Assembly (NCBI GenBank): GCA_030734395.1
Contig: JAUZTG010000029.1
Location: 2,976,001-3,040,000, forward strand
DNA length: 64,000 nucleotides
Source of the DNA: Sarocladium kiliense
Lineage: Eukaryota; Ascomycota; Sordariomycetes; Hypocreales; Sarocladiaceae
Direction: 5' to 3'
Of the stretch, positions 42,001 through 55,000 are shown in pieces. Numbering within the stretch: position 1 is the first letter of the stretch; every line of letters begins with the position of its first letter. Below the pieces are notes generated by a model. The model worked only from the letters and a program-made list of their open reading frames with translations, was not told the DNA's origin and made no database searches. A program made the position numbers and the translations under genes.

Positions 42001-45000
42001 TGAGACCAAGACGAAATTACAGTGCATAGCCATTCTCGACCTCCGAAAGCAGTTGCAGCGTTGTAGTTTCTTGCAAAGTCCCCAAATTCGTTGGCTCCAT
42101 TGCGGCGCAGGATCGACGAAGGTACAGGTTTCAAACGATGATCTCGTGTACCTGTTCTGCCAACTGGTACCGCGCGTGACCTTAATGTCTTTATTTCCCT
42201 CTTTCCCACCCGCCCGTTCCGCAAAGGGTCTCCTGGAGCCTGGCCGGATAATAGGAGAGGGTGACCTTTGCCCCGATCACGCCTGGATCCGTATTTTCTC
42301 CAAAGGGTCCCGTCCCTCCTTTTGCCCCGCATGTGTCTTTGCTGCAGGTGCAGCATGTCAGTCAATGAAATCGCATGCAGAACGTGTTATGTGAGGCACA
42401 TCATGCCCATATTGAGGGTCTCATGTGGGTGCGGCGGGTGAGTGAAGATGTCAAGCATCCTTCAGTGTGGACCCTTGCTTTTAGGGGATGATTTTGCGGA
42501 CCCTGAATTGGATGAGAGCGTGGCATGGCAGGCTTTCGCGTGATGCCGAGCGGCATTAGGCGTGCATAACGTTGCGTTGCGTTGCATTGCGTATGGTACA
42601 TAGTACGGAGGTGGTAATTTTGAGGGAAATTTATCAACTCACCGCTTGTTGTGGCGTGTCAGGCTGTGCATGTGTTGTCTGTTTACTACTGCAGATGACG
42701 GGGCTCGTGGGGCAGATCTGGTGATGGGAGACAGGTCACGGGAAGTCAGCTGGATGGTCCCTAACGAGGGGTAAGAGGAGAAAAGAAAACATTTCGGGAT
42801 CCGAAGAGTGATTAAATTGACCGCCTTTATGACTATGCCTTGAATTTGCCGCGTATGGCGCTCAGTGTTGTTAGACGTACCGAAAGAAGAGTGTTGGCAG
42901 TCTCATGTTATGCTCTGATAATGCATGGCTGCTTTCTCCTGAGGCAACTGCAAAAACAGGTACCTCACTTGTCATCCCGTTGGTCACATGACCATTCATG
43001 CCCTCCGATCATGAGGCCCATCACAGAGCGCGTAGCGTCGGGTCGGAAGGCGTCAGGCGTTGCAGGGCGTTGTAACCAACAGCTGTCAGCATGTGTTAGC
43101 GACCAGCAGCTGTTCACAGGTGCCCCTGCTGGCGACACCAGCTGCCGGACCAGGCACATTCTCTGTGAAGGAAGCCAGGACGGACGTGGGCAGAGGCAGA
43201 AGAGCAACCCAATACAATCAGAAATACAACAATTCAATCAAATCACAATGCAGTGGCTTCGAATTTTCAGGGCTGCTCTTCCAGCTCAAGCCTCACTTTT
43301 TCCCGTTCCGCGCCATCTCCCCAGCTCCCCCAGACTTTCACCCTTCAATCAAGCCTCACCATATGCTTGTCTCACTTACTCACTACGTACACCCACCACA
43401 GGACATTCAACACTCGATAGAAGACATGCCATCAATCGTTCAGGGACGATCGTCGCACCCAATACCTTACAAATGACATTCCATTCCTCGGCCGCACCCA
43501 TCGGATCGCTGTCTTCGGCCCGTCCCCGCGCAGTCCGTCGCTCTCTCTCTCTCTGCCCTCTCCTCTCACACTGTTTGACACTCTAATGCGATGGATGGGC
43601 ATGTCTGGTTCATGTTCACAACCAACACAATCCCGGACGCGTCTCCGGTATCTCGGTGCAGTTAGTGGTGCGGCTGCCACCCCCCCTTCCATTTACCGAC
43701 AGCTCGGTCCTATTCAGCCAGCCCTTTCACATTATTGTCCTCCTCAGCTTCGATGGGCGAACAACGCATTACAGTGTGCTCAACTATTGTTCATCTCATG
43801 CCTTGTCGTTCCCAACTCAACTCTGGCTCGATCTATCAAGCATGCACGATCAAGCCACGTCTCTAAGCCATCACGCATCGTGCACGATCGGGCGGCATCC
43901 CTTGTCTCTCCCCAAAGAAAGCACCACCAACCAGCCACCACGAACCGCTTTATGGACATTCTGGAGGCTTCCCGCAGTGTCATCTCACAGAAGTAAGACA
44001 CCATCGTTGTTGTCTCCCGATACTCTTCGGTGGGGAAACAACACTCCCCCTCCCCTTGCTTCGCTCACGGCACTGGCACCTTACCCAATACACTCTCTGA
44101 GTTAAATCGTATTTTCCATGGAGGGTTGTTACCTATCACATTGTTCTGGATTGCCCTGACAAATGCGAAACAGTGCGAAAATGCAGATTGCTACATTCAA
44201 GCTGAGATGGTACCTGGGATTCTACCTCTAATCCTTTTTCCGCCACCTCATTCGGCTTATGCATACACAACCTTTCCTAATGAGTCCCTGAGCTTGCATG
44301 TCAGTCTTTGCTTTTCACGCTTTACCTTCAAGATGCCCTTCGATGCGCGTCTGATGCTGGACGCCTGGGACTTATTCGCGATCTCCTCCATGCAGGTACC
44401 ATCTCTCCTCCACGCCCCCAGTATGTCTCTCGATCCAACGCACCGAGACAAGCACCTCGGCCCCATCCTTTTCTCATCCCTAAATCAGGTCACTCTCAGC
44501 CGCCATGTACTGTCTATCTCACCCTTCCGCTGATCATTTCTGGGCCCTGGCTTTTAAACTTCACAGAGTTCATGTCATATGACCGGCCAAGGCAGCCTCG
44601 CTTGGGCACAGGGGCGCCGCCCAGCCTTAAGGTAGTAGCTGGAGAATTGTAAAGGCATGAACCCCCACGCTTCACAGTAGATTATCTCTCAGGTTCTTGT
44701 TGGTCGGTGGCTTCGCCGGCCCCAGCTCCCCGGAAACCAGGGGTTAGCTCGCCTGTGACGAACGATTATTCAACCCTGTATTCGGGTGCTCCCATCACAC
44801 TGTGAACAGTGTTGTACGCGATCCCGAATATTCGGTAAATGGTTCAGCTTACGGAGTGTGCGCTGGAGTTATCTGATCCCAGTATTCCAATCGTTGTTTG
44901 CGCAGGCTCTCGCGGCGCTTTGGCCAAGCAGTGACAGTCTTTCCTCAAGCACGGATTCTTCGCGAACTCATGCGCCAGGTTCAGCAGGATCATAACCATC

Positions 45001-48000
45001 ACGTCATTACGATCAGAATAAAGAAAGAGAAAACATGAATAAGGAAATGTCCCTCCGAGACGAAACCCCAAGTCATTTTCTGAGATGTGACCAAGCTGAC
45101 GCGAATAACGCGCTGCGTCCCCATACTCAGCCATGTCCTCTCATTTGTGCGCAAAGTATACACCGCACGACTGACGTGTGCGCCCATCCGCGGCGCTGGA
45201 TTTCCACAGCTCTGGCTCAGCTGTATTGGGTGTCTTGTCTCCTACACTGTACCGACATGAAAAATGTCTTCGATCATCGCAGCCACCGCGGAGACTCGTC
45301 CGCATCGCAAATAGGTAGCCTGAGACATTACACTCCCTCTATCCAGTCATTGAAAAAGCAAAGCAAGCACAAGAAGAGAACAACCGTTTTACCAAGACGG
45401 GTGCTCCCCCGAACACGCATCTGCCACACAGAGCCCTCACGCGGAATAGCGCCCCTCACAGCAGCTCTTGGCTCCCGGGAGCACACACCCTCCTCTTGCC
45501 CACGGGGAACCTGATCCCTGTCATCCGGTGCAGCCTTCCCCCCCTCCCTTTTGTCGATAAGTGATAGCGTGGGACCGACAGGGCGCTGTTACCGCGGGCG
45601 CGGCCATCAGTCCAGGGGCCATGTCGTCCCTGTCATGTGGCCTGGGGTGGGAGAAGGTCAAACCGCACCTTTGGGACCTTTTACCAGTTGTGTGGATGGG
45701 ATCTTCGGGGGTTCCTTGTTCCCCGGCGATTGGCCCTGGTATTCAGGAAGAGGTCCTGGTTGCTGATGGCGGCGCGCAATCTTGGATATCAACCTCCGAG
45801 GAGACTAGAGGATGAGATGTTTAACGATGCTGGCAGTGGTGTTTAGCCACCTGACACACGGGCTCAGTGATGACCCCCATGGCCTCGGGATGAATGTGAC
45901 CAGCTTTGCAACGAGCGGAACGCATCTCACCGCCAGCACGAAGCAAACGCGGGACAACAAGTCGGGAGTGGCACACTCGAGATGATGTCGCCATACTCTC
46001 CCTTCTCCGCGGCGTAGATTGATATCGCGTCAGCCCATCCAGACTCTTCCTCCGTGGGGGGATTTTCGGCATTTACACGAGCATCCAAAGGCATCTGTCG
46101 CCGTGTCAATTCTTCACACGCTGATTCGCCCGCGATGAACTCTCCACTAATAGTAGTCAAATGTCTTACTCCTCTCGCTCTACAGCATATGAGGAGCCTC
46201 AACTGTCAGCCGTGCCTTGCAACCTTATCACTATGTGAGTTGAAGGGAGGCACGGTATCTTTAGACATGTCACATCTGACCATTCTTCCGGCGCATCATA
46301 TCGCCGTACGATGGCTGGCACGCTAAGTACTGATATCGCAAAAGCTGTCATTATTTAGGCGAGGCATAGACATCAAAGCTCTCTGTTGGTGGCATGATCG
46401 TCATTCAATGTTCCAAATTGGCGCGCGACGGCGCTTGTCGTGGATACCTGGCTCCCGTGCTGGCTCCCGCGCCATTGCTACGACATGTCGGCATGAGGCT
46501 GACGCAGGACCAGCCTGCCGCCACGAAATGTAAAAATTTGGGCCAGTGCTTATCTTCAGGGGAACCATGCGGTAACTTCATGCCCGCCTTGCCATGCCTC
46601 CTGATGCGGTTGCGACCCCGACTGTCATTGCGAACGTGTGCGATGGGCACGTCGTATCCTGAGCAGCCGCAACGAGGATCAACATCCCAGGCGAAAGCTA
46701 TGATACCAGCCCGCCGGAAGCTACAACCCTGCTCAACGTCAAGCAATCCAGATGGGGGTGTGCCTTGATGATCTGTCATGATAATGTGTCTCTTCCCAAC
46801 GGCGTAATTCGCCGCCTGGGGAAGTTTGTCAAGGGGGGAGGGACCCCGGATTAGGCTTCCACTTACACGGCCGTGGTAAAATGCTGGGGTTTGGCGGATA
46901 TTGCCCGTCGAAGGATTTGGCTGTGACAAGCCTGCTCACCCAAGAAACGATACGTTACACTCTCGGTGGCGGATAGCGATCCCGTGAGCAAATGGTCCTG
47001 GTTCGATCGTGGGGACTCCTGCCACCATTACATGGTGTTTTTACAAGCAACTGCTGCTCAACTGTCAAGTTATGTTGGTGATATGACTGAACCCCCCTAT
47101 ACCGCAATGGCCGTTGGATGGGAGCTCCCTCCAGCATCGAGATCCAGCTTGCTCTAGAACACTTAGACCTGGGTCTTGGTGGCAGCCCGTCGTGACGGCC
47201 CGCGCGGACGGCAAGTTTGCTTGGCCGCTTCGAATAAGCAATGAACAGAGAAAGGTCGGCCTATGGACTGGGGGTGGCTGGAATTAAGATGACGAAGTAA
47301 ACTGCGGACGAGAGGGAAGGGAGACGAGAGTGGCCGAGCCATCAAAGCTGGATTCAGCGTGTGAACATTACCAGCGTAAGCACACGAGAACGCTGAACGA
47401 TTGGTTCTGGTGCTTCTGCGGGATCCGGTGAAGAGAAGCAAATCAGTTTTAACCCCTGGACTGGCTGAGCTCACAAGACCCAAAAGGTTTCTCGCTTTCT
47501 GCATCACATACCTCAGCTCGTTGGGTCAAAAGTGACCAGTCACCGGGCGAGCACGGGCTATGTTTCGGCGACAACTGCAATATTCGCGATTTACACTCCG
47601 TTTGATTCGTACATTCGATAGGTAAGTGTATCTCGGGCAGGCATCCCTCCATCAAGTAAAAGCATCTGCAGCTTGCGCCATCATGTGAGCAAACAAAGAA
47701 AGCTATGCGCTGGCAGATTCAAGGCTGCTGCCCGCGCCACACATCCCGCGTGTGTGTGGGGGTGAGTTGCAGTGCAGACAGCGCAATCCCGCCCACGGCA
47801 TACAGCGGTCTGTCCAGCTGACGGTTTGGCAAACGCAAACAAACCAGCTCTGGGCTGGTCTCCGGGACCCTGAAGCGCTTCTCCGAGAGGCGCTGAAACC
47901 TGGTGACGCCAGTGGCCGAGCCGCCTGGGGACGGACTTGATTATTCCAGCGAAATCTTGGTCTGATGACACCGGGAAAGGGAGCGCCATGTCGCAATGGC

Positions 48001-49769
48001 CCCCTCTATGCGTTGGCAACGGCAAATTGCTGTCCGAGGCGTGGCCGTGACGAAAACAGGTCAGGCAGACGGTGGTGTATTGATGATGACGATTGTTCAG
48101 GGCCGAATTCGCCTAGAGGGATGAGCCTCGTGATTGTTTCTCCAAGCCCCGAGGCCAATATGCAATTGCAGGGGAAGGCGCATAATGATCGGACATCCAA
48201 TTGCCATAATTCAGGCTGTCTTGCTTCCCCGCTGTCCCGTGGGCCTGTCAAGCCTGAGTTGATTGAGCCCTGCATTTTGCGGGAGGCATCCCGTCTGGGG
48301 GAGGCTTGGTCCACAGTGTCTGACGCTTGGAGGGAGTGATTGACAGCGTCAAAGGTCACCTGGACCGCCTGAACGCCTCAATGGGCTTTGGAGCACTGGC
48401 TCAACCCCCGGCAGGGATGTCCTAGTTCACACAGCATCCAGGCACAACGGCGGCGCCTCGGCTGTTGGGCCCCAGATGCCGCTCGCCCTGAAGCAGTGGT
48501 AGCGTGACCAAACGGAACCGCAACGCTCGTCCATCCGTATTGGTTTAACCATTGAACAAATTCCCATTGATGCTGGGCGTGACGGCCTGGGCCATTGAGG
48601 AACGTGTACAGGTCCGCACAGCAGACAGTCTAGATGCAGGCGGCAGGAATCCAGACAAACATAGGCCGATTATTTCCCCAGACGTCCAAGCGGCGTGGAC
48701 GAGTCAATGCGGGAAAAGAGTCCAGGCGCGCGTGACTCGCCCAAACAGTAGGAGGAGAATGAGGCGAGGCCCTGTTGCTGCGCGCGCCAGCCAGCCAGCC
48801 AGTTACAATAGTCACTTGGAGGCCTGGAAACGGACAACATGCAATTGAGAGCAGTGGGACCACACAGCCGACGGGAAGCCGAGAAGCGCTAGAAAAGGGC
48901 ACAAGGGTGTCCAGGCCCTCTGGAGAGAAACGGCTGGTCATCATCACTGTCACTGGTTGAGTGTAGCCCTTGGCTGAATCCTCCAAACGGATCCGTATCC
49001 GCGGTGCCTGACCGCGCGACTGTACCCGAAAGAGTCAATGAGAGCGCTGGTACGTCGGTGAAGGAGGCAGAGATGCCGAAACACTGCCCAGGTGGGAAGG
49101 CCAGACGATGGTGCTTAGACCGCAATGGGTAATAGTTTGTGGCTGAATGGTGGAAACGGATTCCTGGGTAAGGATGGAGATGAAGCTTGTCACGAGTTCC
49201 ATCACGGAAAGAAAGATGCCCAAAGGAGACAAGTGCTTTGGTCGGAAGCTTGTCCTAATAAAGTCATATACATCCCGGCCCGACAGCGTTTAGCTCCTCT
49301 TTTAGCTTAGCGCACTTTCCCTCGATCACCTGAGTGCCGGCATTTTTGCCTCCCCCTCTTCGCACAGCAGTCCGAACACTGTTCCGTCCCCAGCATCCGC
49401 AACAAGTCCTCAACCCACTGCACGCCACACCCTTGGAAAACCTGCACCCTACTCAGTGCCACCCCTCCCCCCTGACAGCCACGCACGACTCAATCACAAG
49501 CCAAAGCCCCCAGTACTCAGAGGGGCAGCCCTCGCCCTCTCCACCCTCCGCCGCGGTACGTCCGCGAAAACATAGTCCGTTCCTTTCCAGTCTCTTGCTT
49601 CATCCCCGCGCAACTCCGTGCCTTTCTCTCTGCCTCCCGATGCACTCCCCCTCACCCATCGCTTTCCACCCCCATCCATCCATAAGGTACGAGTACACCC
49701 CCATCCCTCCCTCTCTCTCCCCTTGCTTTGCTGCCCAGCCTGCCTTTCTCTCGTGGTCGCACCCCTTCA
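39029..49769. other. Gene desert, middle
   Basis: About 10.7 kb without a recognised gene. It contains a strong 3'-splice-like polypyrimidine tract ending at 39028, pyrimidine-rich stretches at 43.4-44.1 kb including a CT run near 43543-43556, short tandem GTTGC units near 42568-42590 and CAGC units near 48790. Long open frames here lack conserved motifs and most begin at non-ATG codons. Confidence 0.35.
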
Positions 49770-49782
49770 CCCCCCCCCCCCC
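49770..49782 (+). repeat. Poly-C tract, 13 nt
   Basis: Thirteen consecutive C residues in the pyrimidine-rich upstream region of the DUF1752 gene. Confidence 0.9.
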
Positions 49783-50263
49783 AAATTCCTCCTCCCTGCT
49801 CTGCCACTGGCATATGGTACATCAGACGCACACACACCGACTCGCTCGCCCACCCCCAAGCCATCCCACTCCCATCTTCCATCGTCCTCCTCCCGCCTGC
49901 ACCTGTGAGAGATATTAACTACATCTCCATCCCCAGTCTCGTCTTTCTTCTCAATCTCTCCTCCGCATCCATAGCCTTGCACCAAAAGCATCCCATCGCA
50001 GAACGTCTCGACGTCTTCCGACTGTTGACGCCCTACAACCAGCATTCACTTGCCTGCAGCGCTGTCATCGTCATATCTTCGCATTACCACCAGCAACACC
50101 GCGATCACCGCTCTACCGCACCCGGCGTCGACGACACCTTCACCATCAGGGCTTTTACCTGCGAGAACACGAACACCCTCCCATAGCCTTACGCCGAGTC
50201 GACCATTCTGCTGTTCCTCGACTTCTCAACTCGCTCGCCATCGCCGAGCCGCACAACGAAGCG
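49783..50263 (+). promoter_or_regulatory. Pyrimidine-rich leader/promoter of the DUF1752 gene
   Basis: A CT-rich region with CTCTC blocks and few purines extends from about 49.3 kb to the start codon. Such tracts are typical of core promoters and long 5' leaders of fungal regulatory genes. The transcription start is not determined. Confidence 0.45.
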
Positions 50264-52002
50264 ATGCCCCATCGCTTAGACACTCACGTCTTGACCGTGG
50301 ATCCAAACGTGATCCACAAGGTTGACACAGCCAACCTTGCCCATCTCTCAAGTATCTGGACGGGTGAGTTTTCCACTGACAGGTTTTGCCTCCCGCGCAT
50401 AAGCGCAATTGCTGACCATAAGGTCCAGTCTTCTCGCGCTGCGCAGATTCCGTCGACCAAGGAAGAAGACTAGAGAACCTCAGCTGGAGACTCTGGCAAC
50501 GAGAACAGCTTGTCGAAAACGACATCAAGGCTGCCGCTCCCGCTCTTCCATCCAACACAGTTTCATTACCCCAAAACATCTGCGCCGACCGATTGCCAGA
50601 AGTCCCGCAGCTCTCCGGTAGCGTCGAGTCAGTTGCCGACAACGACGAAGCTGTCGAGTTTACTTCCGTCTCCGCACCTCTGGAGATCGCTCGCCCTCGC
50701 ATCTTGCGCCAGGATTCTTCCAGCCGCCGCGACCGCCACATCAGCTCAGACGACTTTGAGAAGATGATCATGTCCATTGTGAAGGATAAGGCTCCCCTCT
50801 CTGCACCCACCTCCTCACAGCAGCTCTTCAAGCCTGCTGCAACTCAGGCACCTTCGATCCAGCGATCTGGCTCCACTACTACCGAGTCCCAGTCGCCATC
50901 CAAGGAATCCGACATGGCTTCCGAACCCGAATCTCAGCCATCTCCCGAGATGCCCTCCCGCACCACTGTTGTGCGCGGCTTCTCCCCCTCGCAAACCCGC
51001 ATCCCTGCCATCCATTCTCACCTCTCTGGGCCCAGTGGACCCATCCCTGAACCCAGTTCAGAGCCTGCTGCGAAGCCAGTCCAGTCTAAGAAGCTGCCGA
51101 CGACCTTCAAGCTTGGTGCCTCGTGCTCTTCCAGTGAGCAGGGCGCGAGTGTCGAGTCCCGCCAGCCTATGGCTCCGAAGAAGACCGCTTTCCAAATTGG
51201 CGTTTCGTCCGAGGAAGAGGGTTCTCTGAGGAGCGCGGTATCCGGGCGATCTGCTCTTGGCGCCCAGAAGAAGCAGGCCTCGTTCAGCAACAAAGTCTCT
51301 ACCCGCACTATCGAGCATGCAGACACTGCCATTGACTCTGACTCTGAGGATTACGTTGACGAGAGCGCCATTGATGACGATGATGACTCTTCCGATTGGG
51401 AGGACTCGCTCGAGGACAATAGTGGCAAGTCGAGCGTTGATGACAAGTTCTTCCAGCGCGTCGACTCGACCGCGAACTTGACATCTCGTCGCTCTCTCAT
51501 CACTCTTGCTCTTGCGCAGAACGATCGCTCGCAATCGACCTCTGCCCTGCGCGCACGCGCTGGTCCTAACGGACTTAACCTTCGCGCATCTCCGAAGACG
51601 GGATCCCCGAACGACTCCGATGAGGCTCCTCTCATGATGAAGGGCATGCGATCTTCAAACCTGAAGCCCATCCGGGAAGTCCCTCGCAGCGGTGCCCAGC
51701 CCATCCAGGCTGCTCCAACTTATATGAATGCGCCGGCTGCTCACTCTCCTCGCACCAACCGCCGAACCATGCTGGCGACTGAGTTGACTGACTCCCTTCG
51801 CCGGGATATGATTTGGGAGCGCCAACAAAAGTCCAGGACTGCCAATGCGGTCAAGCGTCGCCATACATCAACCGATCTCGTCAACCTCCAACAGCATCCC
51901 GATAAGGCATGCATGAAGAAGGAGGACGACAATGACGCTGAGCGCTGGAACGAATACTTCGCGAAGGAGCAATTCGATGGTTATCACTCCAAGGGATGGT
52001 AA
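50264..52002 (+). CDS. DUF1752 (AreA GATA-like N-domain) / DUF3295 regulator-like protein
   Basis: Two exons, 50264-50363 and 50429-52002, give 557 residues. The acceptor was chosen so that the conserved segment reads IWTVFSRCADSVDQGRRLEN LSWRLW, the core of the DUF1752 domain (PF08550, also called the AreA GATA-like domain) at residues about 30-60. The middle is Ser/Pro-rich and disordered. Three related K-x(1-3)-F segments occur at about residues 255 (TTFKLGASCSSSEQ), 284 (KKTAFQIGVSSEEEGS) and 314 (KKQASF), followed by an acidic block (DDDDDSSDWEDS) at about 345. The C-terminus (RRDMIWERQQKS, HTSTDL, EDDNDAERWNEYF, GYHSKGW) matches DUF3295 (PF11702). No DNA-binding zinc finger is present. 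Likely a nutrient-signalling adaptor rather than a DNA-binding factor (inference). Confidence 0.85.
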
Positions 52003-55000
52003 ATGGAGCACCCCTCTAGACAAACCACCAACAACCTCACCCAACCTAATGGGAACCGGAATGGCGGACCGACGGCACTGGCTCAGCCGTGTACACCTAC
52101 AACATCGGCGAAACTTGTTTACACTACAGCACATGAGCGACTTCATTTCTCAGGCTGCATTGAGGAGCAGCATTTACAACATCTCCTCTAATGGGCACTT
52201 CTGGCCCTCCTTGCGAGCGAAGTAATTCACCTCGCTTTATCTTGAAACTTTTGTTTTTGTCATAGCGACTCTTTGTTTTCTTGCGAAACATCGGCGGCGT
52301 CTTTTGCTTTCACTTTTTATCACGATGATACCACGGCTCTGGTACGAGCTGATTTGTTTGTTTCCTGTTCATGTTTTCCACATCCCGGAAGAAGTGTACT
52401 CTTACTACGAAAAAGAACTTCCGGAGTGTCAAGGGCAACCTTGAGCGAAGCAGAGATGTTGTCTGTTGATCATGGGGACGATGGGAAGGGATAAAAGTGT
52501 CTACGGGCACCACCATTACAAAAAGCGTTTGGAAACTCCCCAAAAACATGCGCAAAATCAAGTCGATGGTCTTTATCAAGATCAGTCGACATATCATCCC
52601 TGACAAAAACATGAATAAAACTTCTTCTCAAAGAACCTAACTCTCCTGCCTCCTTGCTTGCTTGTCTGTGACCGACTGACCCAGCCTCCAACCTGTCTTT
52701 GCATGTGAAAACTGACGTCTGTTCTAGTGGCCGTAGCTGGAGAAGCGCGGAACCACCGAACTACGCGCGTCAGTAAGGGGGATCCGCTGGGATGGAGTCC
52801 TTGGAGGGACTTGGTGAAGACGGGCCGAACGATGAGAAAAGCGGAGATCCTTGGATATGGAAGTTTTCAAGCTTAAGCCACGTTTTAGTTACTCATTGTA
52901 TGTTAGGCTTGAGATGTATTGACTGTTTTGGGAACAAGCGGTCTCGTTGGAAGTGGAGGGATGCTGGTCGGTTTTCTGGAGGTCAGAGCGGTAAAGGACT
53001 GTACGTGTGTCTGAGGTACCTAACAGAATGGTCATGTGCTGCTGTGCTACGGCATAGAGATGACTGACGGTTCTGTCACAAGATGTATGTCGATTGACGG
53101 CATGGCTTTCGAAAACTTCATATTGTTCTGGAATGCAAGATTTGGTTGTTCACTGGTAAGAACTACCATTCTGTCACATTGATTTGCGCCGAAGAGCTAC
53201 TCCTGACAAGAATTCTCTCGCTGGAGCTGTAGCGGGACTGTTTCCGCTGTGGCAAGTGGGTAAAACCTTCTAGAATTTCTCGACGTTGAAGTGCCGGCCG
53301 CAGTACCGTACTACCAGAGTCGGGCCGCTGTAGATGCAAAATTCTGGATTGTGCTCAGCCTTGTTCTATTTGAAGATTGGTAATCGTGGCTGTTGGACTT
53401 GTCTCACTTTTTCGGAGACAAGGCTGAGGTTCGGTGTTGGGAGACCCGAAGGTGGTGGTGTGTATGCAAGTAGGTTTGCAGGCTGCAGGGACGGGGATGG
53501 TAGAGCCGCAATGACTGGAGAAAAGCTTCCGTGAGTGCGCTGACGAACTGATCATGATACGGGAGAATTAGTTGCCCATGTGCCGAGGGCTTGAACGGGC
53601 CGCTGTGGATGGGACTCTTGATGTCAGGGCAGCATCACGTAGCATATACGAGATCCTGACCATGGCATGGCCATGGGGTGCTCCCTCAACGCATTCAATA
53701 AATACGGCACGAAGCTGCCGAAAACTCGGGAGTTCTCTTCCTAAGACATGCGCAACCTTTATAATTGTTGTCTCACAATTGCATTTTCGACAACCACATA
53801 TCTGGCGTCGAGGTTACATCGTCAAAAGTGGCGAGGGTCGATCCTGATGGGAATGACGTCCGTGAAGCTTCAAGATCTTCAAATATGTGATTATAGGGGT
53901 CTTGTGGTGTCGAACACGGGGCTTTTAGACTCTCCGAGTTATTCCCCATGGCGGGCGGTGGTGATGATCGGTGCCGGCGTTGATCCTCCGGTCCAGCTTC
54001 ATGGACTTTCATTTGTCCGCAGGCTCAGAGAGTGCATGCGCAGAACAAAAGTGGTTTGATCGATTAAATCGGCGAATAAGGAGAGCCCAATTGAGAGAAT
54101 CGAAATGCGATGGTAGTGTTGCGGTCTGCATCACAAAACTCAACTTCATCAAGAGGAGTAGCTACACACTCCGCAACCAGATATGTCGAACCGGCCATCT
54201 TTCAACGTTTCAAGAAACTGTGCCCGACGCCGGCCTTTTCCTCCAGCTGCCACCCCCAAGATCTGCATTCCTTCCCTTGGAGTTTCCTGCTTATTCCCCA
54301 GATATGACCGTGTTCGATCATAACTTCCGCACAGACGGATGAGTTGGGGTTCGCGGGGGAGGCTTGCCAAGTGCGGGAAGCCCGTTGGTGAAGCTATCCG
54401 TTTGCGGGGGGTGAACTACGACCTCGCTGGAATGAAGAACCAGGCAAGCATTTTCTGGAAGTGTCAAAGACGTAGGTGGATGAACTCTACGTTTATTCCG
54501 ACATTTAACGTTGATGGTTCAATCCGTTTGGTCAAGTTTATGGTGTTTGGCTCGTACTTCGGATACACCTGGTGTTGGTGCCTGCGAGGCTGGGCAACGG
54601 TGCTGTGATGCTGTCACTTAGATGCCCAGACAGTGGATGCAACCTGAAGAGTTTTCTTCAATACTTGGGATTGATACCGGAGACGTATCGCGATGGGATG
54701 ACCAGATGTCACACAAAGAATGCGATGCATGCATGCCGCGCTCGAAAGGATCGAATGCTCCATCCTACCGACTACTGAGTTGTTGACGTGCTGCTGCAGA
54801 CAAGGATAGAAAGGCTGGGTCGATGAATTAGCCGAGAAGCTGAGGTGTGTTTCCCAACGTTGGTCGGCAGTTCCATAGATAGCCATGCGCCCTAAATAAA
54901 GTCGATCCCTCGATCGCCTGCCGCATAAGCTCCCAACCTCGCCTTGTGCTATCTCAGCTATCCTAGCTGATTTCGCCTACAGCAGCTGCCGAGTTGGCAA

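Noticed and set aside
42840..43586. Long plus-strand open frame of 248 codons
   Set aside because: Starts at TTG, lies in pyrimidine-rich DNA that is poor in stops, has no domain and shows biased composition rather than coding pattern.
46405..46929. Minus-strand frame of 174 codons
   Set aside because: Non-ATG start, no family resemblance and no support from splicing or neighbours.
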